64,000 nt of DNA from Myxococcales bacterium (GCA_016191785.1 JACPVJ010000016.1:124001-188000), one strand, 5' to 3'; counted from the first letter of the stretch, positions 41,666-50,750 are shown. Numbers and translations are program-made. The notes: generated from the letters alone by a model not told the origin.

Positions 41666-43423
41666 TCACGCCCGCTTCGCGCGCCCCGCGCGACGCGCGA
41701 GCCCGAGCACGCCGAGCAGGCCAAGCAAGAGGGCCGGGCTCGACCGCCGGCTCGGCAGCGAGCAGCCGCACGAACCGTTGGTCTCGTTTCCCAGGCCGCT
41801 GGCGTCCGTAGCGGTGGGTGTGCTCCCGGGTGCGACCTTTTCGTTGTAGGCCTCGAGCGCGGTGGCGATCTTCTCGTCGTTGTCGAGCAACACCAGGTGG
41901 TCGCCCCCGAGCGTGTACTCTTCGACCAGAGAGGCCCAGGGCAGATCGGTCGGGAGATCTCCGGGAGCCGTGGTGCCCGCGACCGCACGGCCGTCGCTGG
42001 TGGTGGTGAGGAGTGAGCCGTCGCAGCGGGTGGTGCGAGTCGCCGAGAGCTGGTTCGACACGTCCGGCAGCGGCTCAGGCCACTCGCGGAACATCGGATC
42101 TTCGGTCATCTCGGCGGGGGAGATGCGGGTCACCATGCGGGTCAGGTACACGCTGTCCCCGAGCACCTCCACCGCGTGCTTCGCCGGGGTCGCGATCAGC
42201 TCGTCGAACTCGGCGCCGAACGCGTCGGGGTTCCAGGCGCTCAGATCGGCCTCGGGATGGCAGCCCATGCACGAGTAGTATTCTTCGGGTGAGACGCCGG
42301 CGGGCGGTGGCAGGTACTTGTCGAGAAGCGGGAAGACCAGCGGGTGCGGTGAGGTGCAGCTCGAAGACGAGAAGCAGGCCAAGAGGTTCCACGCCTGCAG
42401 GCGCGCGACCGCCGCCTGGGGCTCGAGGATCTTCAGCGCGTCGCCGCTCCAGCTCGATTGCCAGATCCCGGTCTGGCTGACCACCGTGCTCGGACCCGCG
42501 TACTCGGTGAGGAACGCCCGCCCGTTGGCGGCGGGGCCGTCCACCGCGCGCGCGATGGCCAGGTTGTAGTTCTGCCCGAGCTGCGTCCAGTCGAGCCGCG
42601 CGCCGTTCATCTCGACGTGCTTGTAGCCGCCGGTGGGCACCACGCGCTGGTCGCCCAAGAAGAAGGTGCGGACCGTCATGTCTTCCACCGCCGCGATCCG
42701 CGTCAGCTTGAGCGGCACGCAGGGCTCCGTGCCCTGGTAGCTCACGACCAGTGGGTGGATCTCGTCCACGCCGGCACCGGGCTCGAGCTTCAGCGCGACG
42801 AACAGGTACCCGCGGTCGATGTAGTCCTTCAGGATCGGCTCGGCGTCGGCTTGATCCGCGTCGTAGCCGTTGGCGACCAGCCAATCGAGCATGCCCTTCG
42901 CGTCTTTGGGCTCGAGGGTCAGGGTCTGGAAGTTCCCGACGGCCTCTCGACTGATGACCTGCGGCGAGTTCGAGTTCCCCCCGCCTGCACCTCCGGCGCC
43001 CGGCCCGTACGAGCTGCCGCCCGAATCAGCGGACGACATGCCGCAGCCCGAGCTCGAGGTGGTGTCGTCCCCTTCGCCGCAGAACTGGAAGCTGGTGGTC
43101 GTCCGGAACGACGGCACGCTGCCGTTGAGCAGGTTGGTGAACAGCACCTGTGAGCCGACCGAGAGCGTGGGCTTCGCGGGCAGAGGGATGACCCAGGCGA
43201 AGCGGGCGGGGTCGCCCTGGTACTGAATCTGGATGTGCGCCTCGACGGTGCCGTTTTTCATCACGAACAGCACGTTCTCGCCGGTCTGGTCCACCGGCAT
43301 CGGCTGCTGGCCGGGCGGAGCCTGGTCGCAGAACGTGCCGCCACAGGCCTCGGCTTGCGAGGGGGAGCCCGTCGCCGCCGCCAGAACCATCAACCCCATG
43401 CCCACTCGAGCCCAAGAGCGCAT
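41666..43423 (-). CDS. DUF2330 protein with MYXO-CTERM sorting tail
   Basis: A 585-residue exported protein. The signal MVLAAATGSPSQAEA is followed by CGGTFCDQAPPGQQPMPVDQ, the first of the DUF2330 landmarks; others are NGTVEAHIQIQYQGDPARFA, WVIPLPAKP and YLFVALKLEPGAGVDEIHPL. Function is unknown, but such proteins are common in myxobacteria. Many Cys suggest disulphides (SCMGCHPEADLSAW even resembles a haem CxxCH; see the rejected list). The tail NGSCGCSLPSRRSSPALLLG, with a hydrophobic stretch and RRAGRAKRA, is a MYXO-CTERM anchor processed at the cell envelope. Confidence 0.87.
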   Translation of the reverse strand: MRSWARVGMGLMVLAAATGSPSQAEACGGTFCDQAPPGQQPMPVDQTGENVLFVMKNGTVEAHIQIQYQGDPARFAWVIPLPAKPTLSVGSQVLFTNLLNGSVPSFRTTTSFQFCGEGDDTTSSSGCGMSSADSGGSSYGPGAGGAGGGNSNSPQVISREAVGNFQTLTLEPKDAKGMLDWLVANGYDADQADAEPILKDYIDRGYLFVALKLEPGAGVDEIHPLVVSYQGTEPCVPLKLTRIAAVEDMTVRTFFLGDQRVVPTGGYKHVEMNGARLDWTQLGQNYNLAIARAVDGPAANGRAFLTEYAGPSTVVSQTGIWQSSWSGDALKILEPQAAVARLQAWNLLACFSSSSCTSPHPLVFPLLDKYLPPPAGVSPEEYYSCMGCHPEADLSAWNPDAFGAEFDELIATPAKHAVEVLGDSVYLTRMVTRISPAEMTEDPMFREWPEPLPDVSNQLSATRTTRCDGSLLTTTSDGRAVAGTTAPGDLPTDLPWASLVEEYTLGGDHLVLLDNDEKIATALEAYNEKVAPGSTPTATDASGLGNETNGSCGCSLPSRRSSPALLLGLLGVLGLARRAGRAKRA

Positions 43424-43595
43424 CTGCCTGCCTCCGGTTGGTTCGCGCGGGCCCCCGCTGAGCCCGGCGCGTCTTTCAGACTACAGCAATGCGCGTGCCA
43501 CGCGACAAATTGCAGCGGCGTCAGTCGAAGCAGCGTTGGACGAAGCGGCCGACGCTGACATTCGAGTCGCAGGCGTGGCGCTGGGGCACCTCCGC

Positions 43596-44417
43596 CTACA
43601 CGAAGAAGTCGGGCAAGAGCTCGGCACCCGGGGCGTTCGCGTACTGGTCGAAGTCCGTGACGCCGGCGGTCCGGAGCACGTCCTCGTCGATCAGGAACTT
43701 GCCGGTGAGCTCCCGACTCGGTCGGGTCAAGATGTAGTGGGCCGCGTCGGCCATGATCTCGGGCTTGCGGCAGCGCTCGACGGCCGCCTCGCCCCCGAGC
43801 AGGTTCTGCACGGCGGCCGTGGCGATGGCGGTGCGGGGCCACAGCGCGTTGACCGCGATGCCGTCGCTCGCGAACTCGTCCGCCATCCCGAGCACGCACA
43901 TGCTCATGCCGAACTTCGCCATGGTGTAGGCCACGTGGGGCCCGAACCACCGAGCCTCCATGTTCAGGGGGGGCGACAGGTTCAAGATGTGCGGGTTCTT
44001 GGCCTTCTTCAGGTGCGGAATGCAGGCCTGCGAGCACAGGAAGGTGCCGCGCGTGTTGATCTGGTGCATCAGATCGTAGCGCTTCATCGGTGTCTCGAGG
44101 GTGCCCGTCAGGCTGATGGCGCTGGCGTTGTTGACCAAGATGTCGATGCCGCCGAACGTGCTCACGGTCTTGGCTACGGCTTCGAGCACCTGCTCTTCGA
44201 AGCGGATGTCGGTGATGCAAGCCAGGCCCCTGCCACCCGCCGCTTCGATCTCGGCGACTGCGCTGAACACGGTCCCCGGGAGCTTGGGGTGAGCTTCTGC
44301 GGTCTTGGCGGCAACCGCCACGTTGGCGCCGTCGCGCGCCGCCCTGAGCGCGATGGCCTTGCCGATGCCTCGGCTCGCGCCGGTGATGAAGAGCGTCTTG
44401 CCTTTCAGGTCCGCCAT
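43596..44417 (-). CDS. Short-chain dehydrogenase, HSDL2-like
   Basis: A 273-residue SDR. The coenzyme site is LFITGASRGIGKAIALRAAR, followed by VAVAAKTAEAHPKLPGTVF, IDILVNNASAISLTGTLETP, and the catalytic region ILNLSPPLNMEARWFGPHVA with YTMAKFGM (Tyr-x-x-x-Lys). KTAEAHPKLPGT and NLSPP instead of the usual ISS are hallmarks of hydroxysteroid dehydrogenase-like 2, a peroxisomal/mitochondrial enzyme of fatty acid metabolism in animals. The end (LTGKFLIDEDVLRTAGVTDF) also matches. No SCP2 domain is fused, unlike animal HSDL2. It is divergent from the S46 peptidase gene with 45 bases between. Confidence 0.9.
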   Translation of the reverse strand: MADLKGKTLFITGASRGIGKAIALRAARDGANVAVAAKTAEAHPKLPGTVFSAVAEIEAAGGRGLACITDIRFEEQVLEAVAKTVSTFGGIDILVNNASAISLTGTLETPMKRYDLMHQINTRGTFLCSQACIPHLKKAKNPHILNLSPPLNMEARWFGPHVAYTMAKFGMSMCVLGMADEFASDGIAVNALWPRTAIATAAVQNLLGGEAAVERCRKPEIMADAAHYILTRPSRELTGKFLIDEDVLRTAGVTDFDQYANAPGAELLPDFFV

Positions 44418-44462
44418 GGTCGCGCGAAGCTACCACCATTCGCTCGCGCTCGGACCCGTGGT

Positions 44463-46745
44463 ATGCGCGCGGCCATGGGGTTTCGCACTTCGCTCGTCTC
44501 GTGCTCAGCCACCTTGCTGCTCGCGGCCTGTGCCGACATGCCCGGCCAGCCACCCCCGGCGGTGCCCACGGCGAGCGCGAGCCCGCCGGCGGCGGCGGCG
44601 AAGCCCGCGGCGTCGCGCCCAGCCTTCGAGAACCCCGGCGGCATGTGGCTGCCCAAGCAGCTCGAGTCGCACCTCGACACGTTGAAGAAGCTGGGGCTCG
44701 AGCTCGATCCGAAGAAGCTGGTCGACCCGATGGCCTATCCCCTGGGCGCGGTGGTGAGCCTCGGCGGCTGCTCGGCCAGCTTCGTCTCCCCCGAGGGGCT
44801 GATCGTCACCAATCACCACTGTGCGACCGGCGCGCTCGGGTACAACTCGACGCCCGAGCAGAACCTGCTGAAGAACGGCTACCTGGCCAAGACGCGCTCG
44901 GACGAGAAGTGGAACGGTCCGACGGCGCGCGTCTACGTCACCGAGGCGTTCAACGACGTGACCGAGTTCGTGCGGGCGGGGCTCGATCAAATCAAGGACG
45001 ACAAGAAGCGCTGGGAGACGATCGAGAGCCGCGAGAAAGAGCTGATCGCCAAGTGCGAAAAGCGACCCAACATTCGCTGTGACCTCGCCAGTTACTTCGG
45101 CGGTGGGCAGTACTTGCTGATCGAGAAGCTCGAGATCAAAGACGTGCGACTGGTCTACGCGCCGCACGAGGGGGTGGGAAATTTCGGCGGCGAGATCGAC
45201 AACTGGCGCTGGCCGCGCCACGGCGGCGACTTCGCGTTCTTGCGGGCGTACGTGGGCAAAGACGGCAAGCCCGCCGAGCACTCGCCCGACAACGTGCCGT
45301 ACCAACCGCGCATGCACCTCAGGCTGGCCGAGCGCGGGCTGGGCGCCGGCGATCTGGTGTTCGTCGCGGGCTACCCCGGCCGGACCATGCGCCTGTCCAC
45401 GGCCGACGAGACCGCCGAGGCCGTGGAGTGGTTCTATCCGAAGCGCATTCGGCTGTTCGAGGACTACCTCGCCCTGATCGAGAAGCTGGGGAAGGAAGAC
45501 CCCGACGTGGCCATCAAGGCTCGCCCCACCGAGCGAGGCCTGGCCAACGCGCTGACCTACACCAAGGGCTCCCTCGAGGGGCTGACCCAAGGCGGCGCTG
45601 CGGAGGTGCGCAAGAAGCGCGAAGCCGAGCTCCAGGCGTTCATCGCCGCCGACCCCGGGCGCCAGAAGCGCTTCGGCGACGTGGTGCCGCGGCTCGAGAA
45701 GCACTTCGCCGAGCGGAAGAAGACCCGCGAGCTCGGCTACGCCCTCAGCGAGCTCGAGCGCATGGTGAGCCTGGTCGGCGCGGCGCACACCCTCTTGCGC
45801 ATGGCCGAAGAGCGGCCCAAACCCGACGCCCAGCGCAAACCCGACCTGCAAGAGCGGAACTGGAAGCGGCTCGAGCAAGAGCAACAGTCGCTCCAGAAGC
45901 GCTATTCGAAGAAGCTGGACAGCGCGATGCTCCGGCTGGCGCTTTCGCGCATCGCGAAGCACGCCGACGAGAACGCGAAGACCCGGATCTTGCCGGCGTT
46001 CTTGGGCAAGCTCGACCCGACCGCCGAGAACATCGACAAGGCGGTGGAGCGCCTCTATCGCGAGACCAAGCTCGAGGACGACAAGCGCCGGGTCGAGCTC
46101 TTGCAGAAGGCCAAGCTCGCCGAGCTCGGCGCCAGCAAGGACCCGATCGTTCGCGTGGTGGTCGCGCTCCGCCCGCTGTTCAAAGAGCGCGACGATCGCG
46201 CGGACGCCGAGCAGGGGGCGCTCTCGACGATTCGCCCCCTGTACGTGGCCGCGCTGCGCGAGCACACCCCCGGAGCCCTCGCGCCCGACGCGAACGGCAC
46301 CCTTCGCGTCACCTACGGCACGGTGCGGGGCTACAAGCCCAAGCGCGAGGCCGCGACCTACACGCCGTTCACCAAGCTCGACGAGCTGGTCGCCAAGGTG
46401 ACCGGGAAGGAGCCGTTCGACGCCCCACCGCGCCTGGTCGAGCTGGCGAAGTCGCGCAAGCTGGGCCCTTATGCCGACTCGCGGCTGGGCGGTCTGCCGG
46501 TGGACTTCTTGGCGGATCTCGACATCACCGGCGGCAACAGCGGGTCGCCCACGCTCAACGCCCGGGGCGAGCTCGTGGGGCTGGCCTTCGACGGCAACTA
46601 CGAGGCCATGGCCAGCGACTGGGTCTTCATGCCCGAGATCACCCGCAGCATCCACGTGGACGTGCGCTTCATGACTTGGGTCATGGACGCCGTCGACGGG
46701 GCGGACCACCTCTTGATCGAGATGGGGAAGAAGCCCGCGCTCTGA
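44463..46745 (+). CDS. S46-family dipeptidyl-peptidase lipoprotein (DPP7/DPP11-like)
   Basis: A 760-residue serine peptidase. Lipobox SATLLLAACADM (Cys23), then the chymotrypsin-like half with GLIVTNHHCATGA (catalytic His), an Asp in GGEIDNWRWPRHGGDF, and the nucleophile in DITGGNSGSPTLN (Ser693). A helical insertion fills about 300-560. These are the S46 motifs of exo-acting enzymes that release dipeptides from the N-termini of peptides. The Gly-Asn-Ser-Gly box and WPRHGGDF strand are conserved; substrate preference (hydrophobic or acidic) cannot be told. The frame starts earlier at 43233, but that part is antisense to the SDR and DUF2330 genes. Confidence 0.93.
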   Translation: MRAAMGFRTSLVSCSATLLLAACADMPGQPPPAVPTASASPPAAAAKPAASRPAFENPGGMWLPKQLESHLDTLKKLGLELDPKKLVDPMAYPLGAVVSLGGCSASFVSPEGLIVTNHHCATGALGYNSTPEQNLLKNGYLAKTRSDEKWNGPTARVYVTEAFNDVTEFVRAGLDQIKDDKKRWETIESREKELIAKCEKRPNIRCDLASYFGGGQYLLIEKLEIKDVRLVYAPHEGVGNFGGEIDNWRWPRHGGDFAFLRAYVGKDGKPAEHSPDNVPYQPRMHLRLAERGLGAGDLVFVAGYPGRTMRLSTADETAEAVEWFYPKRIRLFEDYLALIEKLGKEDPDVAIKARPTERGLANALTYTKGSLEGLTQGGAAEVRKKREAELQAFIAADPGRQKRFGDVVPRLEKHFAERKKTRELGYALSELERMVSLVGAAHTLLRMAEERPKPDAQRKPDLQERNWKRLEQEQQSLQKRYSKKLDSAMLRLALSRIAKHADENAKTRILPAFLGKLDPTAENIDKAVERLYRETKLEDDKRRVELLQKAKLAELGASKDPIVRVVVALRPLFKERDDRADAEQGALSTIRPLYVAALREHTPGALAPDANGTLRVTYGTVRGYKPKREAATYTPFTKLDELVAKVTGKEPFDAPPRLVELAKSRKLGPYADSRLGGLPVDFLADLDITGGNSGSPTLNARGELVGLAFDGNYEAMASDWVFMPEITRSIHVDVRFMTWVMDAVDGADHLLIEMGKKPAL

Positions 46746-46751
46746 CCCGGC

Positions 46752-47174
46752 TCACGGCCCGAGGCCGTACTTGCCGCAAGCCGAGAAGTCGAAGTTGGCC
46801 CGGACGGTGTGGCCACTTCCGGTGCAGTCGGCCTCGACGTGGCCGCGGGCGTCGCCCGCCTTCACGCTGCCGGCGAAGCTCAGCTTGCCGCACCCCTGCC
46901 CGATGCTGTCGAACCCACCGCCGTGGGAGTAGCTCACGCGCATTCCGCCCGAGTCGCTGAACGACAGGCGGCGCTTCGCCGCGTCGACCAAGGTGACGGT
47001 GTGGGTCGTGACCGAGCCGCCGCCCAGCGTGGAGGTGGACTCGGACACCTGGCAATCCTTCGGCTCGAACGCGGCGCCGTCGAACGACACGCTGCCCGTG
47101 ACGGCCGACTGCGACTTGCACGCGAGCAAAGCCGCGAGCACCCCCAGCCCGAACGTGCCCCCGCGTGCGCTCAC
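46752..47174 (-). CDS. Small lipoprotein, beta-rich, of unknown function
   Basis: A 140-residue lipoprotein from a GTG at 47174 that overlaps the stop of the upstream lipoprotein gene (GTGA). The signal reads TFGLGVLAALLACKSQ. The mature part is beta-rich, with KDCQVSESTSTLGGGSVTTH, HTVTLVDAAKRRLSF, GCGKLSFAGSVKAGD, GHVEADCTGSGHTV and ending ANFDFSACGKYGLGP; four Cys probably form two disulphides. No family recognised. A longer frame running to 47972 is mostly antisense to the neighbouring genes. Confidence 0.65.
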   Translation of the reverse strand: MSARGGTFGLGVLAALLACKSQSAVTGSVSFDGAAFEPKDCQVSESTSTLGGGSVTTHTVTLVDAAKRRLSFSDSGGMRVSYSHGGGFDSIGQGCGKLSFAGSVKAGDARGHVEADCTGSGHTVRANFDFSACGKYGLGP

Positions 47175-47677
47175 GGCTTCTTCGCGCTGGTGGTGAGATT
47201 GATCAGCGTCGTGCCGTCGTCCGAGCTCTTGGTGGCCGTGAGGCCCACCGTCAGCGAGTCGTTCGACACGTTCAGCATCGTGGTGTCTCCGCCGGTGAGC
47301 TCGCCGTCGGTCTTGAAGGCCGAGAAGCTCTTCTTGTAGTAGTCGAGCACCTGCTGCGTGCTGTCCTTGGTGCTGAGCGTGACCACGTGGCTCTCGCCTT
47401 GGGAGACGGTCACGGCGCTCATCACCTTGGCGCCGGGATAGATCGGCACGGCCTTGGGGAAGTCGGCGGGCACGCTGCTGCCCTCGCCCAGCTGGACCTC
47501 GGACTCTTTCCCGTCCGGGCCCTTCTGCTTCAGCCTCACCTTGCCGGTCTTCGAGTCGATGTCGACCTGACCCCCGGTGGCCTTCTCGGCGGCCTTCTCG
47601 GCCATCTTCTCTTCGATTTTGCTGCAAGCACCGACCCCGAGGGACAGCGACACCAGGACGACACACGCGGCTTTCAT
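47171..47677 (-). CDS. Lipoprotein with small alpha/beta domain
   Basis: A 168-residue lipoprotein (VVLVSLSLGVGACSK lipobox). A short helical part (KIEEKMAEKAAEKATGGQVD) precedes a domain with SSVPADFPKAVPIYPGAKVM, SHVVTLSTKDSTQQVLDYYK and LNVSNDSLTVGLTATKSSDD; the FPKAVPIYPGAK and VLDYYKK elements are found in myxobacterial proteins of unknown role. It is the first gene of a coupled pair and divergent from the phosphatase gene. Confidence 0.72.
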   Translation of the reverse strand: MKAACVVLVSLSLGVGACSKIEEKMAEKAAEKATGGQVDIDSKTGKVRLKQKGPDGKESEVQLGEGSSVPADFPKAVPIYPGAKVMSAVTVSQGESHVVTLSTKDSTQQVLDYYKKSFSAFKTDGELTGGDTTMLNVSNDSLTVGLTATKSSDDGTTLINLTTSAKKP

Positions 47678-47745
47678 CTTCGGATCTCCGTCGAGGCGCG
47701 GAGCCTAGCCTCTCGCTGGGGCCGGCGCCATACTCGCGCCGCTGC

Positions 47746-48228
47746 ATGCCCACCGTACGCGTCTGCTTCGTATGTCTCGGCAACATCTGTCGCTCGCCGA
47801 CCGCCGAGGGAGTGTTCCGGCACCTGATCGAGCACGCCAGCCTGGGCGACGCGGTCGAGGCCGACAGCGCCGGGACGGCGGCGTACCACAGCGGTGAGCC
47901 ACCGGATCGGCGGGCGACCGCGGCGGCGCGGGCGCGGGGCATCACCGTGGGCGGCGCGGCGCGGCAGTTCAAGCCCCCGGACTGGGAGCGCTTCGACTAC
48001 GTGCTGGCGATGGATCGCGACAACTTCGAAGAGCTGCAGCGCGGGGCGCCGGCGCGCCACCGCGACAAGCTCTTCTTGCTCCGCCAGTTCGATCCTCGGT
48101 CGCCCAAACACGCGAGCGTGCCCGACCCGTACTACGGCGGTGCCGAGGGCTTCGAAGAAGTGCTGGACTTGTGCGAGGCCGCCTGTCGCGGCTTGATCGC
48201 GCACCTCCGCGAGCGCCACGGCTTGTGA
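47746..48228 (+). CDS. Low-molecular-weight protein-tyrosine phosphatase family
   Basis: A 160-residue LMW-PTP. The P-loop is VCFVCLGNICRSPTAEG (Cys10-x5-Arg16-Ser17), with the general acid Asp127 in VPDPYYGG. In other bacteria LMW-PTPs next to fructosamine kinases dephosphorylate ribulose- and erythrulose-phosphate-type sugar phosphates or phosphotyrosine; which applies here is open. The next gene begins one base after its stop, so they are co-transcribed. Confidence 0.93.
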   Translation: MPTVRVCFVCLGNICRSPTAEGVFRHLIEHASLGDAVEADSAGTAAYHSGEPPDRRATAAARARGITVGGAARQFKPPDWERFDYVLAMDRDNFEELQRGAPARHRDKLFLLRQFDPRSPKHASVPDPYYGGAEGFEEVLDLCEAACRGLIAHLRERHGL

Positions 48229-48229
48229 G

Positions 48230-49075
48230 ATGCAGGCGTCGGTCAGAGAGCGGGTGGGCCGGGCGCTCGGCGGTCGCATCGGGCGGACGATGCGCCTCTC
48301 GGGGGGCGACATCAACGACGCCTTCGCCGCCGAGCTCGTCGACGGCCGCCGGGTGTTCGTCAAGACCAACGCCGACGCGCCAGCCGACATGTTCGTCGCC
48401 GAGGCCGACGGACTCGGCTGGCTCGCCGACGCGGGAGCGATCGCCGTTCCCGCCGTGCTGGCCGTCGGCGACGACTTCCTGGTGCTCGAGCTGATCGAGC
48501 CCGGGCGGCGCCGGGCCGACTTCGACGAGGTGCTCGGGCGCGCGCTGGCGGCGTTGCACTCTCGCGGCGCGAGCGGGTTCGGGCACGGGCGCGACAACTT
48601 CATCGGCCGCTTGCCGCAAGACAACCACGCCGAGACCGACTGGGCCACGTTCTACCGCGAGCGCCGCCTCGCGCCGATGGTGTCCCGAGCGCAGGGGCTT
48701 TTGGGGCGGAGGCTCTGCGACTCGTTCGAGCGCCTGTCCGCTCGCCTGCCCGAGTTGGTGGGCCCCGCGGAGCCGCCAGCGCGGCTGCACGGCGATCTCT
48801 GGGGCGGCAACCTGCACGCCACCGCCGGCGGCGAGCCGTGCTTGATCGACCCGGCCGCGTACGGCGGGCACCGTGAGATGGACCTGGCGATGATGCGGCT
48901 GTTCGGCGGGTTCGCCCCGCGGGTCTTCGCCGCGTATCACGAGGCGCTGCCGCTCGCGCCCGGACACGAGGGGCGTGTCGACCTGTATCAGCTGTACCCG
49001 CTCCTGGTGCACGTCAACCTGTTCGGCGCGGGCTACGTCGCCGGCGTTCAGCGCGCGCTCGAGCGGTATCTGTGA
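48230..49075 (+). CDS. Fructosamine/ketosamine 3-kinase family protein
   Basis: A 281-residue small-molecule kinase of the aminoglycoside-kinase fold. The ATP Lys is in RVFVKTNADAP (Lys45), then NFIGRLPQDNHAETDWATFY, catalytic LHGDLWGGNLHA (Asp189) and metal Asp207 in LIDPAAYGGHREMDLAMM. These match the fructosamine 3-kinase family. Bacterial members phosphorylate ribulosamines/erythrulosamines, starting spontaneous repair of glycated proteins. Pairing with the LMW phosphatase is a known arrangement. Confidence 0.92.
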   Translation: MQASVRERVGRALGGRIGRTMRLSGGDINDAFAAELVDGRRVFVKTNADAPADMFVAEADGLGWLADAGAIAVPAVLAVGDDFLVLELIEPGRRRADFDEVLGRALAALHSRGASGFGHGRDNFIGRLPQDNHAETDWATFYRERRLAPMVSRAQGLLGRRLCDSFERLSARLPELVGPAEPPARLHGDLWGGNLHATAGGEPCLIDPAAYGGHREMDLAMMRLFGGFAPRVFAAYHEALPLAPGHEGRVDLYQLYPLLVHVNLFGAGYVAGVQRALERYL

Positions 49076-49117
49076 GGTCGGCTTGACGCCGCTCGCGGCC
49101 TGCGGGAGCAAGGGAAC

Positions 49118-49795
49118 ATGGCTTCGCTTCGCATCGTGTCGGTGGCCCGCGGGCGTGACTTGCTTGCCGAGATCGCCGAAGCCACGAGCGGCACCGACGG
49201 TTGGGTTCAGGCCACCGGTCGCGTCGAGAGCGTCGAAGTCCGACTCGCGGCAGAAGGCGCCGACCCGGTGCGGGCCCCGAGGGGGCGTTTCGTGCTCGCG
49301 CAGCTCTCCGGCCCTTGTGGTGGGCCCTACGGTGTCACCCTCGCGAGGGCATCGGACTCGGGCGCCGAGGTCTGGGCGGGGGAGCTGGTGCGCGCGGTGT
49401 CCGACGGCGTCACGCTGTTCATCCAGCCCGCCGCCGCCGTTCGGGTCGAACCGCGCCCGGCGCCGACAGCCAAGCCGGCGGCGCTGCCGTCGTCTCCAGT
49501 GAACGAGCCGGCCACGCCGGTGCCCGGGGACTGGGCCAAGGCGGCCCTGGCCAGCGCTGCGGTCCGGCGCGCGGCCGAGGCCGAGCACGAGCCGCTGGTC
49601 CCCGAGCCCGGCGATCTGGTCCAGCACTTTGCCTTCGGCATGTGCGAGGTGCTGATGGGCGACGACGAACGCCTGAAGATTCGGGACGTGGACGGTCCAG
49701 GACGGATCCGCGAGATCCGCCTGGACATGCTGCGCGTCACCGGACCCGGCGAGCGGGACGGAAAGCGCGTTTTTCGCCTGGAACGGCGGAGCTGA
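49118..49795 (+). CDS. PPC/DUF296-like domain protein
   Basis: A 225-residue protein with two parts. The first (1-110, LRIVSVARGRDLLAEIAEAT, GWVQATGRVESVEVRL, GAEVWAGELVRAVSDGVTLF) resembles the PPC/DUF296 fold found in bacterial trimers and plant AT-hook proteins. The second (about 160-225, VPEPGDLVQHFAFGMCEVLM, ERLKIRDVDGPGRIREIRLD) is a small basic domain without a known name. The linker is Ala/Pro-rich. No AT-hook was seen. Role unknown, possibly DNA binding by analogy. The stop lies within a hairpin shared with the convergent HEAT gene. Confidence 0.65.
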   Translation: MASLRIVSVARGRDLLAEIAEATSGTDGWVQATGRVESVEVRLAAEGADPVRAPRGRFVLAQLSGPCGGPYGVTLARASDSGAEVWAGELVRAVSDGVTLFIQPAAAVRVEPRPAPTAKPAALPSSPVNEPATPVPGDWAKAALASAAVRRAAEAEHEPLVPEPGDLVQHFAFGMCEVLMGDDERLKIRDVDGPGRIREIRLDMLRVTGPGERDGKRVFRLERRS

Positions 49796-49817
49796 CCGCG
49801 GCGCGAGCCGCGGTTCA
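49793..49817. terminator. Hairpin between convergent PPC-like and HEAT genes
   Basis: ACCGCGGC (49795-49802) pairs with GCCGCGGT (49807-49814) around a GCGA tetraloop, a stable GNRA type. The stem touches the stop codon of each convergent gene. There is no T run, so termination is suggested by stability and position only. Confidence 0.5.
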
Positions 49818-50750
49818 GCGCGCCGGGTTCTGTGCGATCTTGGTGGCCAGGGCGTCGAGGGCCCGGGCCAGGTCGGCGTTCGCGTTCTTCTTCGCGGCAG
49901 CGATCAACGCCGGCGTCGAGGGGTCGTCGACCACCAAGAGCGCGCGCTCGGCCTTGCTCCGGGCGTAGCCGGTGCTCTTCGCGAACGCGCCCATCAGCGC
50001 GCGTGCCGCGATGGCCCGCACCTGTGTGCCCTCGCCCGACTTCGCGATCTCGTCGGTCTGCCAGGCCCAGGCGTTGCCCACCGTGCCCAGGCTCTTGATC
50101 ACGATCAAGCGCTGGGTCTCGTCGGACGTGTCGGCGAGCTTGGCGAGCGCGCTGGCTGCCAGGGTGCGGCGGCACTCACCCAGCGCGGCCATGACCGCGA
50201 CGCGCTTCGGGCCACTGCCCAGGGCGAGCCGCGCCAGCTTCTTGGTCGAGGCGTCGTCACCGATGCGCCCCAGGGCCTCTGCGGCGGCGTACACTACCTC
50301 GAACTGGGTCTCGCGCTCGATGATGGCGCTCAGCACCGGCGTGGCCCGCGGATCGCGGATCAAGCCCACGGCCTCGATCAGACCCACGCGCAGGGTGGTC
50401 CAGGTGCTGTCGGGCAGTTTGTCGCGCGTCGGGCCGTCGAGCGCGAGCATCTCGAGCATCGGAAAGAGCGCGTCGTTGCCCAGGGCGCGCAGCGGCAAGG
50501 TGATGCTCGCCGCGCGGCCGCGCTTCATCTGATCGGCCTCGATGGCGAGCTTGGGGGCCTCTGCCACCTTGGTGAAGATCGCGGCGTTCTGCTGGCGGGC
50601 CTTGCCGATCTGCGCCTTGAGTGCGGTGCGCTCCGCGGCCTTCAGGTGCCTTGACTGCACTCCGATGCCGTCTGCTCGAGCGGTGCCCGAGAGCGAGACC
50701 ATGACGAGCCCCGCCGCGGCGAGGCTGAACCAGAGCTTCGAGCTTCTCAT
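49815..50750 (-). CDS. Exported HEAT-repeat protein coupled to the deiminase gene
   Basis: A 311-residue protein, ATG at 50750 overlapping the TGA of the deiminase gene (ATGA). The signal SSKLWFSLAAAGLVMVSLSGTARA gives a periplasmic or secreted product. About five to six HEAT/armadillo-like helical pairs follow: VVYAAAEALGRIGDDASTKK, VAVMAALGECRRTLAASALA, RLIVIKSLGTVGNAW, RAIAARALMGAFAKSTG. HEAT arrays bind proteins. With its gene translated from the deiminase transcript, a role in binding or controlling that enzyme or its substrates is plausible but unproven. Confidence 0.82.
   Translation of the reverse strand: MRSSKLWFSLAAAGLVMVSLSGTARADGIGVQSRHLKAAERTALKAQIGKARQQNAAIFTKVAEAPKLAIEADQMKRGRAASITLPLRALGNDALFPMLEMLALDGPTRDKLPDSTWTTLRVGLIEAVGLIRDPRATPVLSAIIERETQFEVVYAAAEALGRIGDDASTKKLARLALGSGPKRVAVMAALGECRRTLAASALAKLADTSDETQRLIVIKSLGTVGNAWAWQTDEIAKSGEGTQVRAIAARALMGAFAKSTGYARSKAERALLVVDDPSTPALIAAAKKNANADLARALDALATKIAQNPAR

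Noticed and set aside
42241..42285. A CMGCH sequence in the DUF2330 protein, resembling a c-type haem site.
   Set aside because: One isolated CxxCH without other cytochrome features, in a Cys-rich protein where disulphides are likelier.
44505..46709. A 734-codon minus-strand frame across the S46 peptidase gene.
   Set aside because: It is the shadow of a GC-rich gene; the plus frame has the catalytic His/Asp/Ser motifs.
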